Origin: Pseudomonadota bacterium
GTDB lineage: Bacteria > Pseudomonadota > Gammaproteobacteria > Pseudomonadales > Pseudohongiellaceae
Assembly: GCA_027621405.1 (NCBI GenBank)
Contig: JAQCBT010000012.1
Span: 49,789 to 113,788, forward strand
Direction of reading: 5' to 3'
DNA: 64,000 bases
This document shows positions 10,951-21,955 of this stretch, piece by piece. Made by a program: the position numbers and the translations under genes. The notes beneath the pieces were generated by a model. That model saw only the letters and a program-made list of their open reading frames with translations. It was not told the DNA's origin and searched no databases. Within the stretch, counting starts at the first letter, position 1. Each line of letters starts with the position of its first letter.

Positions 10951-13137
10951 ATGAGCCTCGCACTCAAGAATCCCTTCGGTATCCGCTCCAAGCTGGTTTT
11001 TCTTTCCAGTTTCCTGCTGGTTATTCCCTGGCTTGGTTATCAGTACATTCTCGAGATGGAAGACTATCTGCGTCGAGGTCAGGAGCAGACTGTACTCGGT
11101 ACCGCACAGGCATTGGCGACGGCACTGAATGAACGTCCGGAGCTGTTCAACGAGGGTAGTTACGGTCCAGCGGCGCGGCGTGGCGATCTCTATGTTTACC
11201 CGATCTATTCCCCACTCTCTCTGGTAGATAGTTCGCTCAATGATTGGGGTGAATACCAGCAGTATGAAGTCGGCTATGACAGCAGTTATTCGCTGGGCAC
11301 TTCCCTCAATCCATCGCCGCGGCCTGCAAACCACGAAACCCTAAGTTTCGACAGCATGCTGGGTGAATACAACGGCTATCTGTATGCCTACTTCAAGGTG
11401 GCCGATGACCATGTGGTCTATCGTGATCCGGACGCCTTGACCGTCCATCGCAGTGACTTTTTGCAAGTATCGATGCTTTCCAAGGAAGGCAATGATATCA
11501 ATCGTTATGTTATTGCGCCCTACAAGGCCGAGCCGATCTATCCCTTTCGGATTAGAGCCGATTACACGGAACCTACCTATGAAGAGCGCATTATCGGTCA
11601 GTGGTATGACACCAATTCCGGTTATGTTGTAGAACTGCGCATTCCGATGGACATGTTGGGTGAGCGACTGGGTTTCGCCGTGTTCGACGTCGACGATCCT
11701 GTAGGCCGTGAGGTCAACACGGCAATCGCGACCTATCGTGTCGACGATGCCGAGTTGTTGAGTGCGCTGACCTTGCCAACACCGGAGATCGACCGCATTG
11801 TGGCGGGTATGGGTCATAACAACTCCCGCATCCAGGTCGTGGATCGAACCGGTCGCGTGCTGCTTACCGTGGGGGATATTCAATCAGCAACCGGCCTGAC
11901 CCTGACCCCCAGTCCAAGCGCGGAGCCGGTGAACAAGTACTGGCTGTACGTGCAGGAGAAGATACTCAACCCGCTCTATTATCGAATCCTTACCAAGCCC
12001 AGCAACGATTTCATCGATGATCTCTATTCTGAAGTAAGTCGCGAGGGGGCCCATATCACCGCCGCACTGGGTGGCTCGCCCATGACCCAGTTTCGCACTC
12101 TCGCTGATACCGAAACCCGATTGCTGGAGGCAGCACATCCTATTGTCGCCAACAGTGAAGTGATGGGAGCGGTGGTAGTAGATCAGAACATGAATGGTCT
12201 ACGTACATTCCGCAACGAGGCCCTGGAGCAACTGTTTAATACCCTGTTGGCCGTAATGTTGCTCGTGGTGTTCGGCCTGTTCTTCTTCGCCTCTAGAATA
12301 TCCTCGCGAATCCGGGTTCTCAGGAACCAGGCCGAGGGCATAATCGATGACAGTGGCCGTATAAGGAATACGATTGTGGCATCGAGTAACTCGGATGAAA
12401 TCGGCGATCTCTCGCGTAGCTTTTCCAGCATTGTGGAAAGGCTTACCCAATATACGAACTATCTGGAGAATATGTCATCGCGATTGTCCCATGAGCTTCG
12501 TACGCCGGTGACGGTAGTACGGTCATCGATTGAAAACCTGGGGCTCACGAAGGCGGATTCAGAGTCTGCTGTCTACATCGAACGAGCAGAAGAAGGCCTC
12601 AACCGCCTCAACCTGATCCTTACCAATATGAGTGAGGCGACCCGTCTCGAGCAGATGTTGCAGACTTCCGAGAAGGAGAAGATCGACCTTACCAAAGTGC
12701 TCAATGGCTGTGTGGAAGGGTATAAACTGGCCTATCCGGAATCACAGTTCGAAACTGATCTGCCAAACTACAGCGTTGACATTAATGGTGTGCCGGAATA
12801 CATCGCACAGCTATTGGACAAGCTGATTGCCAATGCGGTGGAGTTCTCGTATCCCAATCAGCCCATCACGGTTTACTGCCGCGCCCTGCGTGACCATGCT
12901 GTGATAAAGGTTTCCAATGCCGGCCCGTTCCTGCCCCATGAAATGAAGGATCGTCTCTTTGATTCTATGATTTCCGTGCGACCGCAGGAGAAGCAGAAAC
13001 AGCCCCATCTCGGTATGGGTCTGCATATTGCCCGGATTATCACCGATTTCCACGGCGGACATATCCGTGCCGAGAACCGACAGGACAGGGAAGGTGTGAC
13101 GATAACTGTGGTTGTTCCGCTATTCTATAAGAGGTAG
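10951..13137 (+). CDS. pdsS: Sensor histidine kinase PdsS of the proteobacterial dedicated sortase system
   Basis: A 728-residue membrane histidine kinase. TM1 is at about 16-34 (SKLVFLSSFLLVIPWLGY). A very large periplasmic region of about 390 residues follows, with a carbohydrate-binding/DOMON-like look (YLYAYFKVADDHVVYRD). TM2 is at about 425-448 (LFNTLLAVMLLVVFGLFFFA), then HAMP, then a HisKA domain with the H-box SRLSHELRTPVTVVRSSIENL. The ATPase domain has an N-box (LDKLIANAVEFS) and glycine-rich GMGLHIARII. The long periplasmic sensor is the hallmark of this family. It pairs with pdsR. Confidence 0.87.
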   Translation: MSLALKNPFGIRSKLVFLSSFLLVIPWLGYQYILEMEDYLRRGQEQTVLGTAQALATALNERPELFNEGSYGPAARRGDLYVYPIYSPLSLVDSSLNDWGEYQQYEVGYDSSYSLGTSLNPSPRPANHETLSFDSMLGEYNGYLYAYFKVADDHVVYRDPDALTVHRSDFLQVSMLSKEGNDINRYVIAPYKAEPIYPFRIRADYTEPTYEERIIGQWYDTNSGYVVELRIPMDMLGERLGFAVFDVDDPVGREVNTAIATYRVDDAELLSALTLPTPEIDRIVAGMGHNNSRIQVVDRTGRVLLTVGDIQSATGLTLTPSPSAEPVNKYWLYVQEKILNPLYYRILTKPSNDFIDDLYSEVSREGAHITAALGGSPMTQFRTLADTETRLLEAAHPIVANSEVMGAVVVDQNMNGLRTFRNEALEQLFNTLLAVMLLVVFGLFFFASRISSRIRVLRNQAEGIIDDSGRIRNTIVASSNSDEIGDLSRSFSSIVERLTQYTNYLENMSSRLSHELRTPVTVVRSSIENLGLTKADSESAVYIERAEEGLNRLNLILTNMSEATRLEQMLQTSEKEKIDLTKVLNGCVEGYKLAYPESQFETDLPNYSVDINGVPEYIAQLLDKLIANAVEFSYPNQPITVYCRALRDHAVIKVSNAGPFLPHEMKDRLFDSMISVRPQEKQKQPHLGMGLHIARIITDFHGGHIRAENRQDREGVTITVVVPLFYKR

Positions 13138-13203
13138 CAGGTGGCAAATCATAAACCATTAGTGGTTTATCTCTCTTGCCTGAACGACAATCCCGGAGTC
13201 TTA

Positions 13204-13779
13204 CTATTCTTCTACAGGGTCAGTCCCAGTATAAAAATTCGGTGCGTTGTCGCGTACCACCGGTGAGTCTGTTGACCACGCATGACAGGTGTTCAGTACC
13301 GGTGGCCGGCGCTTACTCGTCTGCTCCTCAACCGCCTTCTTGCGTCGCTGGGCTTTTATTGGCCAGATCGTTTGCATGGCCACGGTGGCCATGGGAAAGA
13401 GTAATTCTGTGAGGTGCGTGCAGCCATCCGTGCCGCCTACTCTTGTGCGAATCGCCTTGCGCCACCCGGGCCCCATGGTGATACCGATGAGCTTCTTGTA
13501 ATTTGGTGCAATATCGGGACACATCTCAAACGGGCTGTTATGCGTAGCGGCTTCAACATCACGCACTTCAAAATTATCATCGATCGTCAATCGCAATAAC
13601 ATTTCGTGCAGAGGCTCACCGACGGCAACTGTTCCACGCCAGTTATTGGTGAACTCATAGGTCTTCACGTCAGTCATGTGAGCTTCTATATCCCACAACC
13701 CGTCTGCGCGTTCATAACCCCGATACTCGATTGCACGAGTATGGAGATGTTTTCTGGGAGATGCTTCGGGCAAGGGCAT
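13204..13779 (-). CDS. DUF2889 domain-containing protein
   Basis: A 191-residue protein with the DUF2889 layout: HTRAIEYRGYERADGLWDIEAHMTD near the N-terminus, then CPDIAPNYKKLIG and GPGWRKAIRTRVGGTDGCTHLTELL. The family often sits near MaoC/aromatic-degradation or ribosomal-maturation genes; its function is unknown. The C-terminal 45 residues are basic and low in order. There is no signal peptide. It is convergent with pdsS across a 66-base gap that holds a small hairpin (ATAAACCA/TGGTTTAT, 13151-13170). Confidence 0.8.
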   Translation of the reverse strand: MPLPEASPRKHLHTRAIEYRGYERADGLWDIEAHMTDVKTYEFTNNWRGTVAVGEPLHEMLLRLTIDDNFEVRDVEAATHNSPFEMCPDIAPNYKKLIGITMGPGWRKAIRTRVGGTDGCTHLTELLFPMATVAMQTIWPIKAQRRKKAVEEQTSKRRPPVLNTCHAWSTDSPVVRDNAPNFYTGTDPVEE

Positions 13780-13989
13780 GTAAAGCTATCCTCTTGAATT
13801 CGCAATGAAGAAGCGTGCTGGTGAACTGTTACAGGTCCGTGTCAGCAACAGCTCAAGGGAGCGAGATTATAGTCCCTCTAACTGCTTCGTGCACGGGAGG
13901 GCGGATTTCCCGCAATGATTGAATTTCAGCGATGCTCTCGGGGATTCATTGAGGCATAATGCCAGTATTGGAAATTAAGGAGCAAGATA

Positions 13990-14268
13990 ATGTCTACTGC
14001 CAGCGCCAGACACATACTCGTTGAAACTGAAGAACAATGCCTGCAGCTCAAGGAGCGTATTGAAGCAGGTGAGGATTTCGCTGATATTGCCCGGGAATAC
14101 TCCTCCTGTCCTTCCAGGGCACAGGGTGGCGACCTCGGTCAATTCGGCCCAGGTATGATGGTCAAAGAATTTGATGAAGTAGTGTTCAGCGCCGACGTGA
14201 ACACGCTTCAGGGCCCTGTAAAAACCCAGTTTGGTTTTCATCTGCTGGAAGTCACCAGCCGCAGTTAA
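13990..14268 (+). CDS. ppiC: Peptidyl-prolyl cis-trans isomerase, small parvulin (PpiC)
   Basis: A 92-residue single-domain cytosolic parvulin. It has the complete fold: ARHILVE at the N-terminus, FADIAREYSSCPS, GGDLGQFGPGMMVKEFD and the C-terminal TQFGFHLLEV. Its length equals E. coli PpiC. A strong Shine-Dalgarno AAGGAG lies 9 bases before the ATG. It catalyses proline isomerisation during protein folding. Confidence 0.93.
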   Translation: MSTASARHILVETEEQCLQLKERIEAGEDFADIAREYSSCPSRAQGGDLGQFGPGMMVKEFDEVVFSADVNTLQGPVKTQFGFHLLEVTSRS

Positions 14269-14328
14269 CGGATATCTTGATCGCATCTGTCGAGCCTGCA
14301 AGGAAGTATTGGATAACGGATAATCGCC

Positions 14329-14769
14329 ATGCACATTCTGTTTCTCTGCACCGGAAATTCCTGTCGTTCCCAGATGGCTGAAGGCTGGGCTCGAGCCCTT
14401 GCCCCGGAATTGGCCCCCGAACTCAATGTTGAAGTCAGTTCCGCCGGGCTCGAGGCTCACGGACTTAACCCCAATGCGGTGTCTACCATGGCAGCCCTCG
14501 GTGTGGATATTTCATCCCAGACATCTGATATTTTGACTGACGAGATGCTGGCCCAGGCTGACCTGGTTGTGAGCGTGTGCTCCCACGCCGATGCGAACTG
14601 TCCCCTGCTGCCACCTGGAACCAGGAAGCAGCACCTGCCATTCGACGATCCAGCCGCTGCCACGGGCAAGCAGTCTGAGGTCGACGCCGTGTTCCAGGCT
14701 GTATGCAAGCAGATCCGGGAAGGAATCGCGGGACTGCTGCGCGAACTCGCTGCACAGGAGCGAGATTAG
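14329..14769 (+). CDS. Low-molecular-weight phosphatase family protein (ArsC-like arsenate reductase or LMW-PTP)
   Basis: A 146-residue enzyme with the P-loop CTGNSCRSQ (CX5R, Cys8-Arg14) right after the first strand, and the general acid Asp in LPFDDPA at about residue 108. Cysteines at about 82 and 89 (VSVCSHADANC) resemble the resolving cysteines of thioredoxin-coupled ArsC. Arsenate reduction is therefore plausible, but no arsenic resistance genes are nearby. It precedes nudF by 4 bases, suggesting co-transcription. Confidence 0.8.
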   Translation: MHILFLCTGNSCRSQMAEGWARALAPELAPELNVEVSSAGLEAHGLNPNAVSTMAALGVDISSQTSDILTDEMLAQADLVVSVCSHADANCPLLPPGTRKQHLPFDDPAAATGKQSEVDAVFQAVCKQIREGIAGLLRELAAQERD

Positions 14770-14773
14770 TCGA

Positions 14774-15394
14774 ATGGCTGAGTTAGACCCTAAATTCAGG
14801 GCCTCCGATGTAAAGGTACTGGCTCGCGAGACCCGGTATGCATCCTTCCTCCAGGTCGATACCTTGCAGTTGCAACACCGACTCTTTGAGGGTGGCTGGA
14901 GCGAGCCCATGCAGCGTGAATTGCTGGTCAAGACGCCAGCGGTCGGCGTGTTGCTCTTCGATCCACAGCGGGACGAGTTGGTCATGGTCAGGCAGTTTAG
15001 AGTTGGTATGCTGGATCGGGAGTCCTCACCCTGGCCGCTGGAGCTGGTAGCTGGGCTGGTGGATACAGACGAGTCGCTGGAAGAGGTGGCGATCAGGGAA
15101 ATCCACGAAGAAACCGGGCTCATCGCCGCAGACCTGTTGCCCATATGTGATTATTACAACAGCCCAGGTGCCAGTAGTGAGAAGGTTTCGCTGTTCTGCG
15201 CCAGGGTGGATGCCTCACAGGCCGGGGGATATCACGGCTTGAGTCATGAACACGAGGACATTGAAGTCCTGTCCCTGAGCGCCGCTGAAGCCCTCGGCGC
15301 CATGGATTCCGGGGTATTTAACAATGCCATGTCCATGATCGCGCTGCAGTGGTTTGCCATGAACAAGCAGAAGCTGGTGCAGCGTTGGCAATAA
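14774..15394 (+). CDS. nudF: ADP-ribose pyrophosphatase NudF
   Basis: A 206-residue Nudix hydrolase. The Nudix box GX5EX7REUXEEXGU is exact: GLVDTDESLEEVAIREIHEE followed by TGL (about residues 95-117). The N-terminal domain and overall length match NudF/YqiE, which cleaves ADP-ribose to AMP and ribose 5-phosphate. I chose 14774 because it gives the family N-terminus; the open frame upstream overlaps the arsC-like gene. It heads the conserved nudF-yqiB-cpdA-yqiA-parE order. Confidence 0.92.
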   Translation: MAELDPKFRASDVKVLARETRYASFLQVDTLQLQHRLFEGGWSEPMQRELLVKTPAVGVLLFDPQRDELVMVRQFRVGMLDRESSPWPLELVAGLVDTDESLEEVAIREIHEETGLIAADLLPICDYYNSPGASSEKVSLFCARVDASQAGGYHGLSHEHEDIEVLSLSAAEALGAMDSGVFNNAMSMIALQWFAMNKQKLVQRWQ

Positions 15395-15692
15395 ACCAAT
15401 CCCACACAAGCCGGGAGCCATGTCAATCGAAATTCTTTGGCTCCCAGACTCGCAAAACCCCGCCAAATGGTTACAATTACCTTAAGTTTTAAGGACCTAG
15501 CTCACATTCCCCTCGGCTTCTATCTTCCTGTATTACAGCAAGAAACCGCATTAGCCGACTATAATTGGAAATCGGAATTAATTATTGGTCCATTGGCACA
15601 GGAAGTTTTCAGCGGTGGGGCAAGCCCAGGCTTGAGAGCACGGATACAGACAAGCAATTCTGGAAAATTGCAGTCAGGTACGAACGGACAGT
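15395..15692. other. Gap between nudF and the DUF1249 gene
   Basis: 298 bases, more AT-rich than the flanks. An open frame with no recognisable similarity (TTG at 15437, or ATG at 15466, to 15706) runs across it and into the start of the next gene. It has no clear Shine-Dalgarno and I do not call it. A TATAAT at about 15559 could be the -10 of a promoter for the yqiB-cpdA operon, but the -35 is poor. Confidence 0.4.
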
Positions 15693-16244
15693 ATGGCGAA
15701 AGCTAAATACAGCATAGACTTGATCAAGCAGATGGCAGTTTGCGATGCAAACTACATACGTCTGCTCAAGTTGTTGCCGCAACTGGAAGCTTACCTTGAT
15801 CGCTCCTTCGAATCTCATGCCCTGGATCAGTCGATTGAGCAGGCTGATTTCCGTGATGATGAGCCAGAGAAACTATTGGAAGGGGTTAGCAGGGAATTCT
15901 GTATTGCTGATCTCGAAGGTGAGGGTGAGAAGGTGACGGTGGCAATCAAGATCCTCGAAGCATTCAAATACACCTCCACACTGGAAATTATCCAAAAGCC
16001 TGTCCTGAAGAAATGGATGACCAATCCATCGATGTTGGTTCGGGTTTATCACGACGCCAGTACTGCAGAAGTCGTTTCGTATCAAGGTCACCGAAATCTG
16101 GAGCCTCGATATTCCCAACCTAATCCCAAGATGTACCACGCTGACGAGAAGATGCAGGTCAATCAGTTTTTGGGTGAATGGCTAAGCCATTGTCTAAAGG
16201 TTGGCAGAAGCATAAAGGCGCCGGAACTAATTTTTAATACTTAG
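15693..16244 (+). CDS. yqiB: DUF1249 family protein (YqiB)
   Basis: A 183-residue soluble protein of the DUF1249/YqiB family, function unknown. It begins YSIDLIKQMAVCDANYIRLLKLLP and ends with a family-typical NQFLGEWLSHCLKVGR. The conserved position between nudF and cpdA supports the call. The family is usually about 140 residues; extra length here is mainly an N-terminal-middle insert (about 36-65). It is followed by cpdA after 17 bases. Confidence 0.87.
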   Translation: MAKAKYSIDLIKQMAVCDANYIRLLKLLPQLEAYLDRSFESHALDQSIEQADFRDDEPEKLLEGVSREFCIADLEGEGEKVTVAIKILEAFKYTSTLEIIQKPVLKKWMTNPSMLVRVYHDASTAEVVSYQGHRNLEPRYSQPNPKMYHADEKMQVNQFLGEWLSHCLKVGRSIKAPELIFNT

Positions 16245-16261
16245 AGTGCAGCGCGGTAGCT

Positions 16262-17080
16262 ATGGCTTCGCTGAAGACTAATAACCCAATTCAGCTGGTT
16301 CAGATAACCGACACTCATTTATATGGGGATGCGGACGGCACCCTGTTAAAGATGAACACGCATGACAGTTTTGCGCACGTGTTGGACATTGTGCGCGAGC
16401 ATGAAGATTCAATCGACCTGATTCTTGCTACTGGTGATATAGCGCAAGATGCTTCGGCCAAGGCCTACGAGCATTTCCAGAAAGAAATCAAAATTCTCGA
16501 TGCACCATTTCGCTGGATACCGGGAAATCACGATAGTGCGCAGGTGATGGCTGAGGTTGCCAAAGGCAGCGCTGTCTGTGAGAAAGTGATACAGATTAAC
16601 AACTGGATGATCTTTATGCTGGACACCAGTATTGAAGGGCAGGTACACGGTCGTCTGGCGCCTGCCGAGCTGGAGTTTCTGGAGGAAAATCTAGCCGCCG
16701 CCGAGCAGGAAGATTCTGTAGATCACATTCTCGTGTGCCTGCATCATAATCCGATCAAAGGCAACTCGGGATGGATGAAAGACATCGGCCTGCACAACAA
16801 GGAGAGGTTCTGGGAGATACTTAGCAGGAGCGAGAAACTGAAATGCGTCGTCTATGGCCATGTTCATCAGGAACTGGATTTTGAGCACAATGGTATTCGT
16901 TGCCTGTGTACACCGTCGACCTGTATCCAATTCAAGCCTAACGTCGTCAATTTCGCTCTGGACCCGGTAAATCCGGGCTACCGAACCCTGCAGCTTCATG
17001 AAGATGGCAGCATTGACACTAAGGTCTACCGCGTTGAAGGTGAAATATTCGAGGTAGATTACAGCAGCGGTGGATACTGA
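16262..17080 (+). CDS. cpdA: 3',5'-cyclic-AMP phosphodiesterase CpdA
   Basis: A 272-residue class III cyclic nucleotide phosphodiesterase of the calcineurin-like metallophosphatase fold. It hydrolyses cAMP to AMP. All metal-binding blocks are present: TDTHLY, ATGDIAQD, PGNHDS, CLHHNP and YGHVHQ. Its stop overlaps the start of yqiA by 11 bases, implying translational coupling. Confidence 0.94.
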   Translation: MASLKTNNPIQLVQITDTHLYGDADGTLLKMNTHDSFAHVLDIVREHEDSIDLILATGDIAQDASAKAYEHFQKEIKILDAPFRWIPGNHDSAQVMAEVAKGSAVCEKVIQINNWMIFMLDTSIEGQVHGRLAPAELEFLEENLAAAEQEDSVDHILVCLHHNPIKGNSGWMKDIGLHNKERFWEILSRSEKLKCVVYGHVHQELDFEHNGIRCLCTPSTCIQFKPNVVNFALDPVNPGYRTLQLHEDGSIDTKVYRVEGEIFEVDYSSGGY

Positions 17081-17672
17081 TCTCCACATCCTCTACCTGC
17101 ACGGCTTTCTCAGTGCTCCGCAATCCACCAAAGCGCAACAGACTGTGGCTTTCTGCGAACAACGCAGGATGGCGGATCGAATTACCGTGCCTGCCATGAT
17201 GAACGGCCCCAGGCAGACCATGGAGGAACTGGAAGCTATCATGGAAACCTTGCCCAGGGATTGTCTCGGGCTCATCGGTAGTTCATTGGGTGGGTACTAT
17301 GCAACCTACCTGTCGGAGAAGTTCGATATTCCGGCGGTGCTCGTCAATCCTGCAGTGAAACCTTTCGAGTTGTGGGATGACTATATTGGTGAGCATAAAA
17401 ATTATTACAGCGATCATGTGCACGTGGTTACCACGGAACATATAGAAGAGCTGCATGCACTCGACTGCACTCCGATCCGGAGCCCGAAAAATTTCATGGT
17501 GTTGTTGCAAACTGCGGATGAGGTGTTGGACTATAGACTGGCGGCGCAGAAGTTTGCCGACGCCAGGCTGGTGATCCACGAGGGAGGCGATCACAGCTAC
17601 CAGGATTATGACCTTGAACTACCCGTGATCTTTGACTTTCTGCTATCAAGAATTGAGTCTTGCGCGCGATAA
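17070..17672 (+). CDS. yqiA: YqiA/YcfP family alpha/beta hydrolase (esterase)
   Basis: A 200-residue esterase of the YqiA family. It begins ILYLHGFLSAPQS (oxyanion strand), has the nucleophile elbow GSSLGGYYAT (Ser about 72) and a C-terminal GGDHSYQDY carrying the catalytic His. It starts at GTG 17070 inside the end of cpdA. The conserved place directly before parE supports the name. Confidence 0.92.
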   Translation: MDTDLHILYLHGFLSAPQSTKAQQTVAFCEQRRMADRITVPAMMNGPRQTMEELEAIMETLPRDCLGLIGSSLGGYYATYLSEKFDIPAVLVNPAVKPFELWDDYIGEHKNYYSDHVHVVTTEHIEELHALDCTPIRSPKNFMVLLQTADEVLDYRLAAQKFADARLVIHEGGDHSYQDYDLELPVIFDFLLSRIESCAR

Positions 17673-17723
17673 ACTAATATCCGCCACTGCCTGAAAAATA
17701 GACGTATTTCGCACTGAATCTAA

Positions 17724-19643
<1,920 letters not shown>

Positions 19644-19690
19644 TAGAATTGACCAATCGCGGGCGACAGCCCGCGATCGCAGAGAGAACT

Positions 19691-21955
19691 ATGGAACAGG
19701 ACATCACAGTATCAGATGACGGCGTCGAACAGATTCCGCTGCGCACCTATACCCAACAGGCCTACCTGAATTACTCCATGTATGTCATCAACGATCGGGC
19801 ATTGCCCAGTATCGGTGATGGACTGAAACCCGTGCAACGTCGCATCGTCTATGCGATGTCCGAGCTGGGTCTGAAAGCGTCAGCCAAATTCAAGAAGTCC
19901 GCCAGGACCATTGGGGACGTGATCGGCAAGTTCCACCCACATGGCGATTCCGCCTGTTACGAAGCCATGGTGCTCATGGCCCAGCCGTTTACCTATCGCT
20001 ATCCACTGGTGGATGGGCAGGGCAACTGGGGTTCGCAGGATGACCCCAAGTCCTTCGCCGCAATGCGCTATACCGAATCCCGCTTGCAGAATTATGCCGA
20101 TGTGCTGTTGGGCGAGTTGGGCCAGGGCACGGTTGACTGGCGTCCCAATTTCGATGGCACGCTCGAAGAACCGGAGATCCTGCCAGCTCGCCTGCCCAAT
20201 GTCCTGCTCAACGGTGGAAGTGGTATCGCCGTGGGTATGGCGACAGATATTCCCCCCCACAACCTCAAGGAAGTGGCCGAGGCATGCATTCATCTTCTGG
20301 ATAATCCGAAGGCAACAACGAAGGACATCAACAAGATCATCAAGGGGCCGGATTTTCCGACGGAAGCTGAAATCATCACTCCCAGGGATGAGATTCTGGA
20401 GTTGTACAAGACAGGACGCGGCACCTTGAAAGCCCGTGCGACCTATACTGTCGAGAGCGGAGAGATCGTGATCAATGCCCTGCCTTACCAGGTCTCCGGA
20501 GCGAAGATCCTGGAACAGATTGCAGCACAGATGCAGAAGAAGAAACTGCCCATGGTGGTGGATCTTCGAGACGAGTCGGATCACGAGAATCCCACTCGCA
20601 TTGTTATCGTGCCACGTTCCAACCGGGTGAATGCAGACAGCGTCATGTCTCACCTGTTCTCCACAACGGATTTGGAGAGGAATTATCGCGTTAACTTCAA
20701 CATGATCGGCGTGAACAAGCGCCCGCAGGTGAAAGACCTTGTTTCCCTGTTGAAGGAATGGCTGCAGTTTCGAACTGTTACAGTGCGGCGTAGACTGCAA
20801 CACCGTCTTGACAAGATACTCGACCGCCTGCACATTCTCGACGGCTTGTTGATCGCCTTTCTCAATATCGATGAAGTCATAAAGATCATTCGTACAGCCG
20901 ACAAACCCAAGCCGGCGCTGATCAAGACGTTCAAGATCAGTGAGCGTCAGGCAGAGGCGATTCTCGAATTGAGATTGCGCCAGTTGGCCAAGCTCGAAGA
21001 GATCAAGATCAAGGCCGAGCAGAAGGAACTCGCTGCAGAGCGCAAGACTCTCGAGCAGTTACTTAAATCAGCCACCCGCCTCAAGACTTTCATCAAGAAT
21101 GAAATCCAGGCGGACGCCGAGAAATTCGGCGACGATCGTCGCTCGCCAATCGTTGCCAGAGAAGAAGCGAAGGCCTTCAGTGAAACGGAACTGCTGTCCA
21201 CAGAACCGGTTACCATTGTGCTGTCACAACGAGGCTGGATGCGCGCTGCAAAGGGTCACGACGTGGATCCAACAAGCCTGCAGTACAAGTCCGGCGACGC
21301 TTTCAAGATGGCAGCAAAGGGCAAGAGCAACCAATTGGCGATCTTCCTCGACTCCACTGGTCGTGCCTATTCCCTGGCAGCACACTCCCTGCCGTCTGCC
21401 AGGGGCCAGGGCGAGCCTGTCTCGGGCAAGGTAAACCCGCCATCCGGTGCCACATTTGAAGGCGTGGTAATCGGCGAAGATGACAGGGACGTCCTGCTGG
21501 CCAGTGACGCGGGTTACGGTTTTGTAGCCAAGGTGGGCGACCTGGTAAGCAAGAACAAGTCAGGAAAGACGATCCTGCGACTGCCAAAGGGATCCAAGAC
21601 CTTGCCGGCTGTGATGGTGGACAACTACGATGCCCAGTACATCGTAGCCATTACCAACGAAGGCCGTATCCTCATGTTCCCGCTCAACAAGCTGCCCAGG
21701 TTGGCGAAGGGTAAGGGCAACAAGATCATCGGTATACCGTCAGCGAGAGTCGCGGAGCGCGTCGAATTTGTAGTGGCCATCGCCGTGCTCAATGACGATG
21801 ACACCCTGTCTGTCCAATCGGGCAAGCGCCACCTGAATCTAAAGGCAGCGGATCTCGAACACTATGCGGGTGAGCGTGGTCGCCGGGGGCTGAAGTTGCC
21901 CCGCGGTTTCCAAAAAGTAGACAGCGTTGAGGTCTTGGGAAAAAGCACCGATTAA
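19691..21955 (+). CDS. parC: DNA topoisomerase IV subunit A, with an element-derived C-terminal tail
   Basis: A 754-residue breakage-reunion subunit. Catalytic Tyr127 sits in AAMRYTESR. The quinolone-determining region [10 protein letters not shown] keeps Ser87 and Glu91, the susceptible residues. Five or six beta-propeller blades fill the C-terminal third. I chose ATG 19691 (AGAGA upstream) over an in-frame TTG at 19649. The last 18 codons lie inside the first copy of a 219-bp tandem unit. A third, silently diverged version of the same tail sits at 22341-22393. The present C-terminus may thus have been supplied by an inserted element. Confidence 0.95.
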   Translation: MEQDITVSDDGVEQIPLRTYTQQAYLNYSMYVINDRALPSIGDGLKPVQRRIVYAMSELGLKASAKFKKSARTIGDVIGKFHPHGDSACYEAMVLMAQPFTYRYPLVDGQGNWGSQDDPKSFAAMRYTESRLQNYADVLLGELGQGTVDWRPNFDGTLEEPEILPARLPNVLLNGGSGIAVGMATDIPPHNLKEVAEACIHLLDNPKATTKDINKIIKGPDFPTEAEIITPRDEILELYKTGRGTLKARATYTVESGEIVINALPYQVSGAKILEQIAAQMQKKKLPMVVDLRDESDHENPTRIVIVPRSNRVNADSVMSHLFSTTDLERNYRVNFNMIGVNKRPQVKDLVSLLKEWLQFRTVTVRRRLQHRLDKILDRLHILDGLLIAFLNIDEVIKIIRTADKPKPALIKTFKISERQAEAILELRLRQLAKLEEIKIKAEQKELAAERKTLEQLLKSATRLKTFIKNEIQADAEKFGDDRRSPIVAREEAKAFSETELLSTEPVTIVLSQRGWMRAAKGHDVDPTSLQYKSGDAFKMAAKGKSNQLAIFLDSTGRAYSLAAHSLPSARGQGEPVSGKVNPPSGATFEGVVIGEDDRDVLLASDAGYGFVAKVGDLVSKNKSGKTILRLPKGSKTLPAVMVDNYDAQYIVAITNEGRILMFPLNKLPRLAKGKGNKIIGIPSARVAERVEFVVAIAVLNDDDTLSVQSGKRHLNLKAADLEHYAGERGRRGLKLPRGFQKVDSVEVLGKSTD

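Noticed and set aside
15437..15706. Open frame of 89 codons between nudF and yqiB
   Set aside because: No similarity recognised, no Shine-Dalgarno, and it overlaps the start of the well-supported DUF1249 gene.
19880..20833. 317-codon minus-strand open frame inside parC
   Set aside because: Antisense to conserved parC sequence including the catalytic tyrosine region; no family match.
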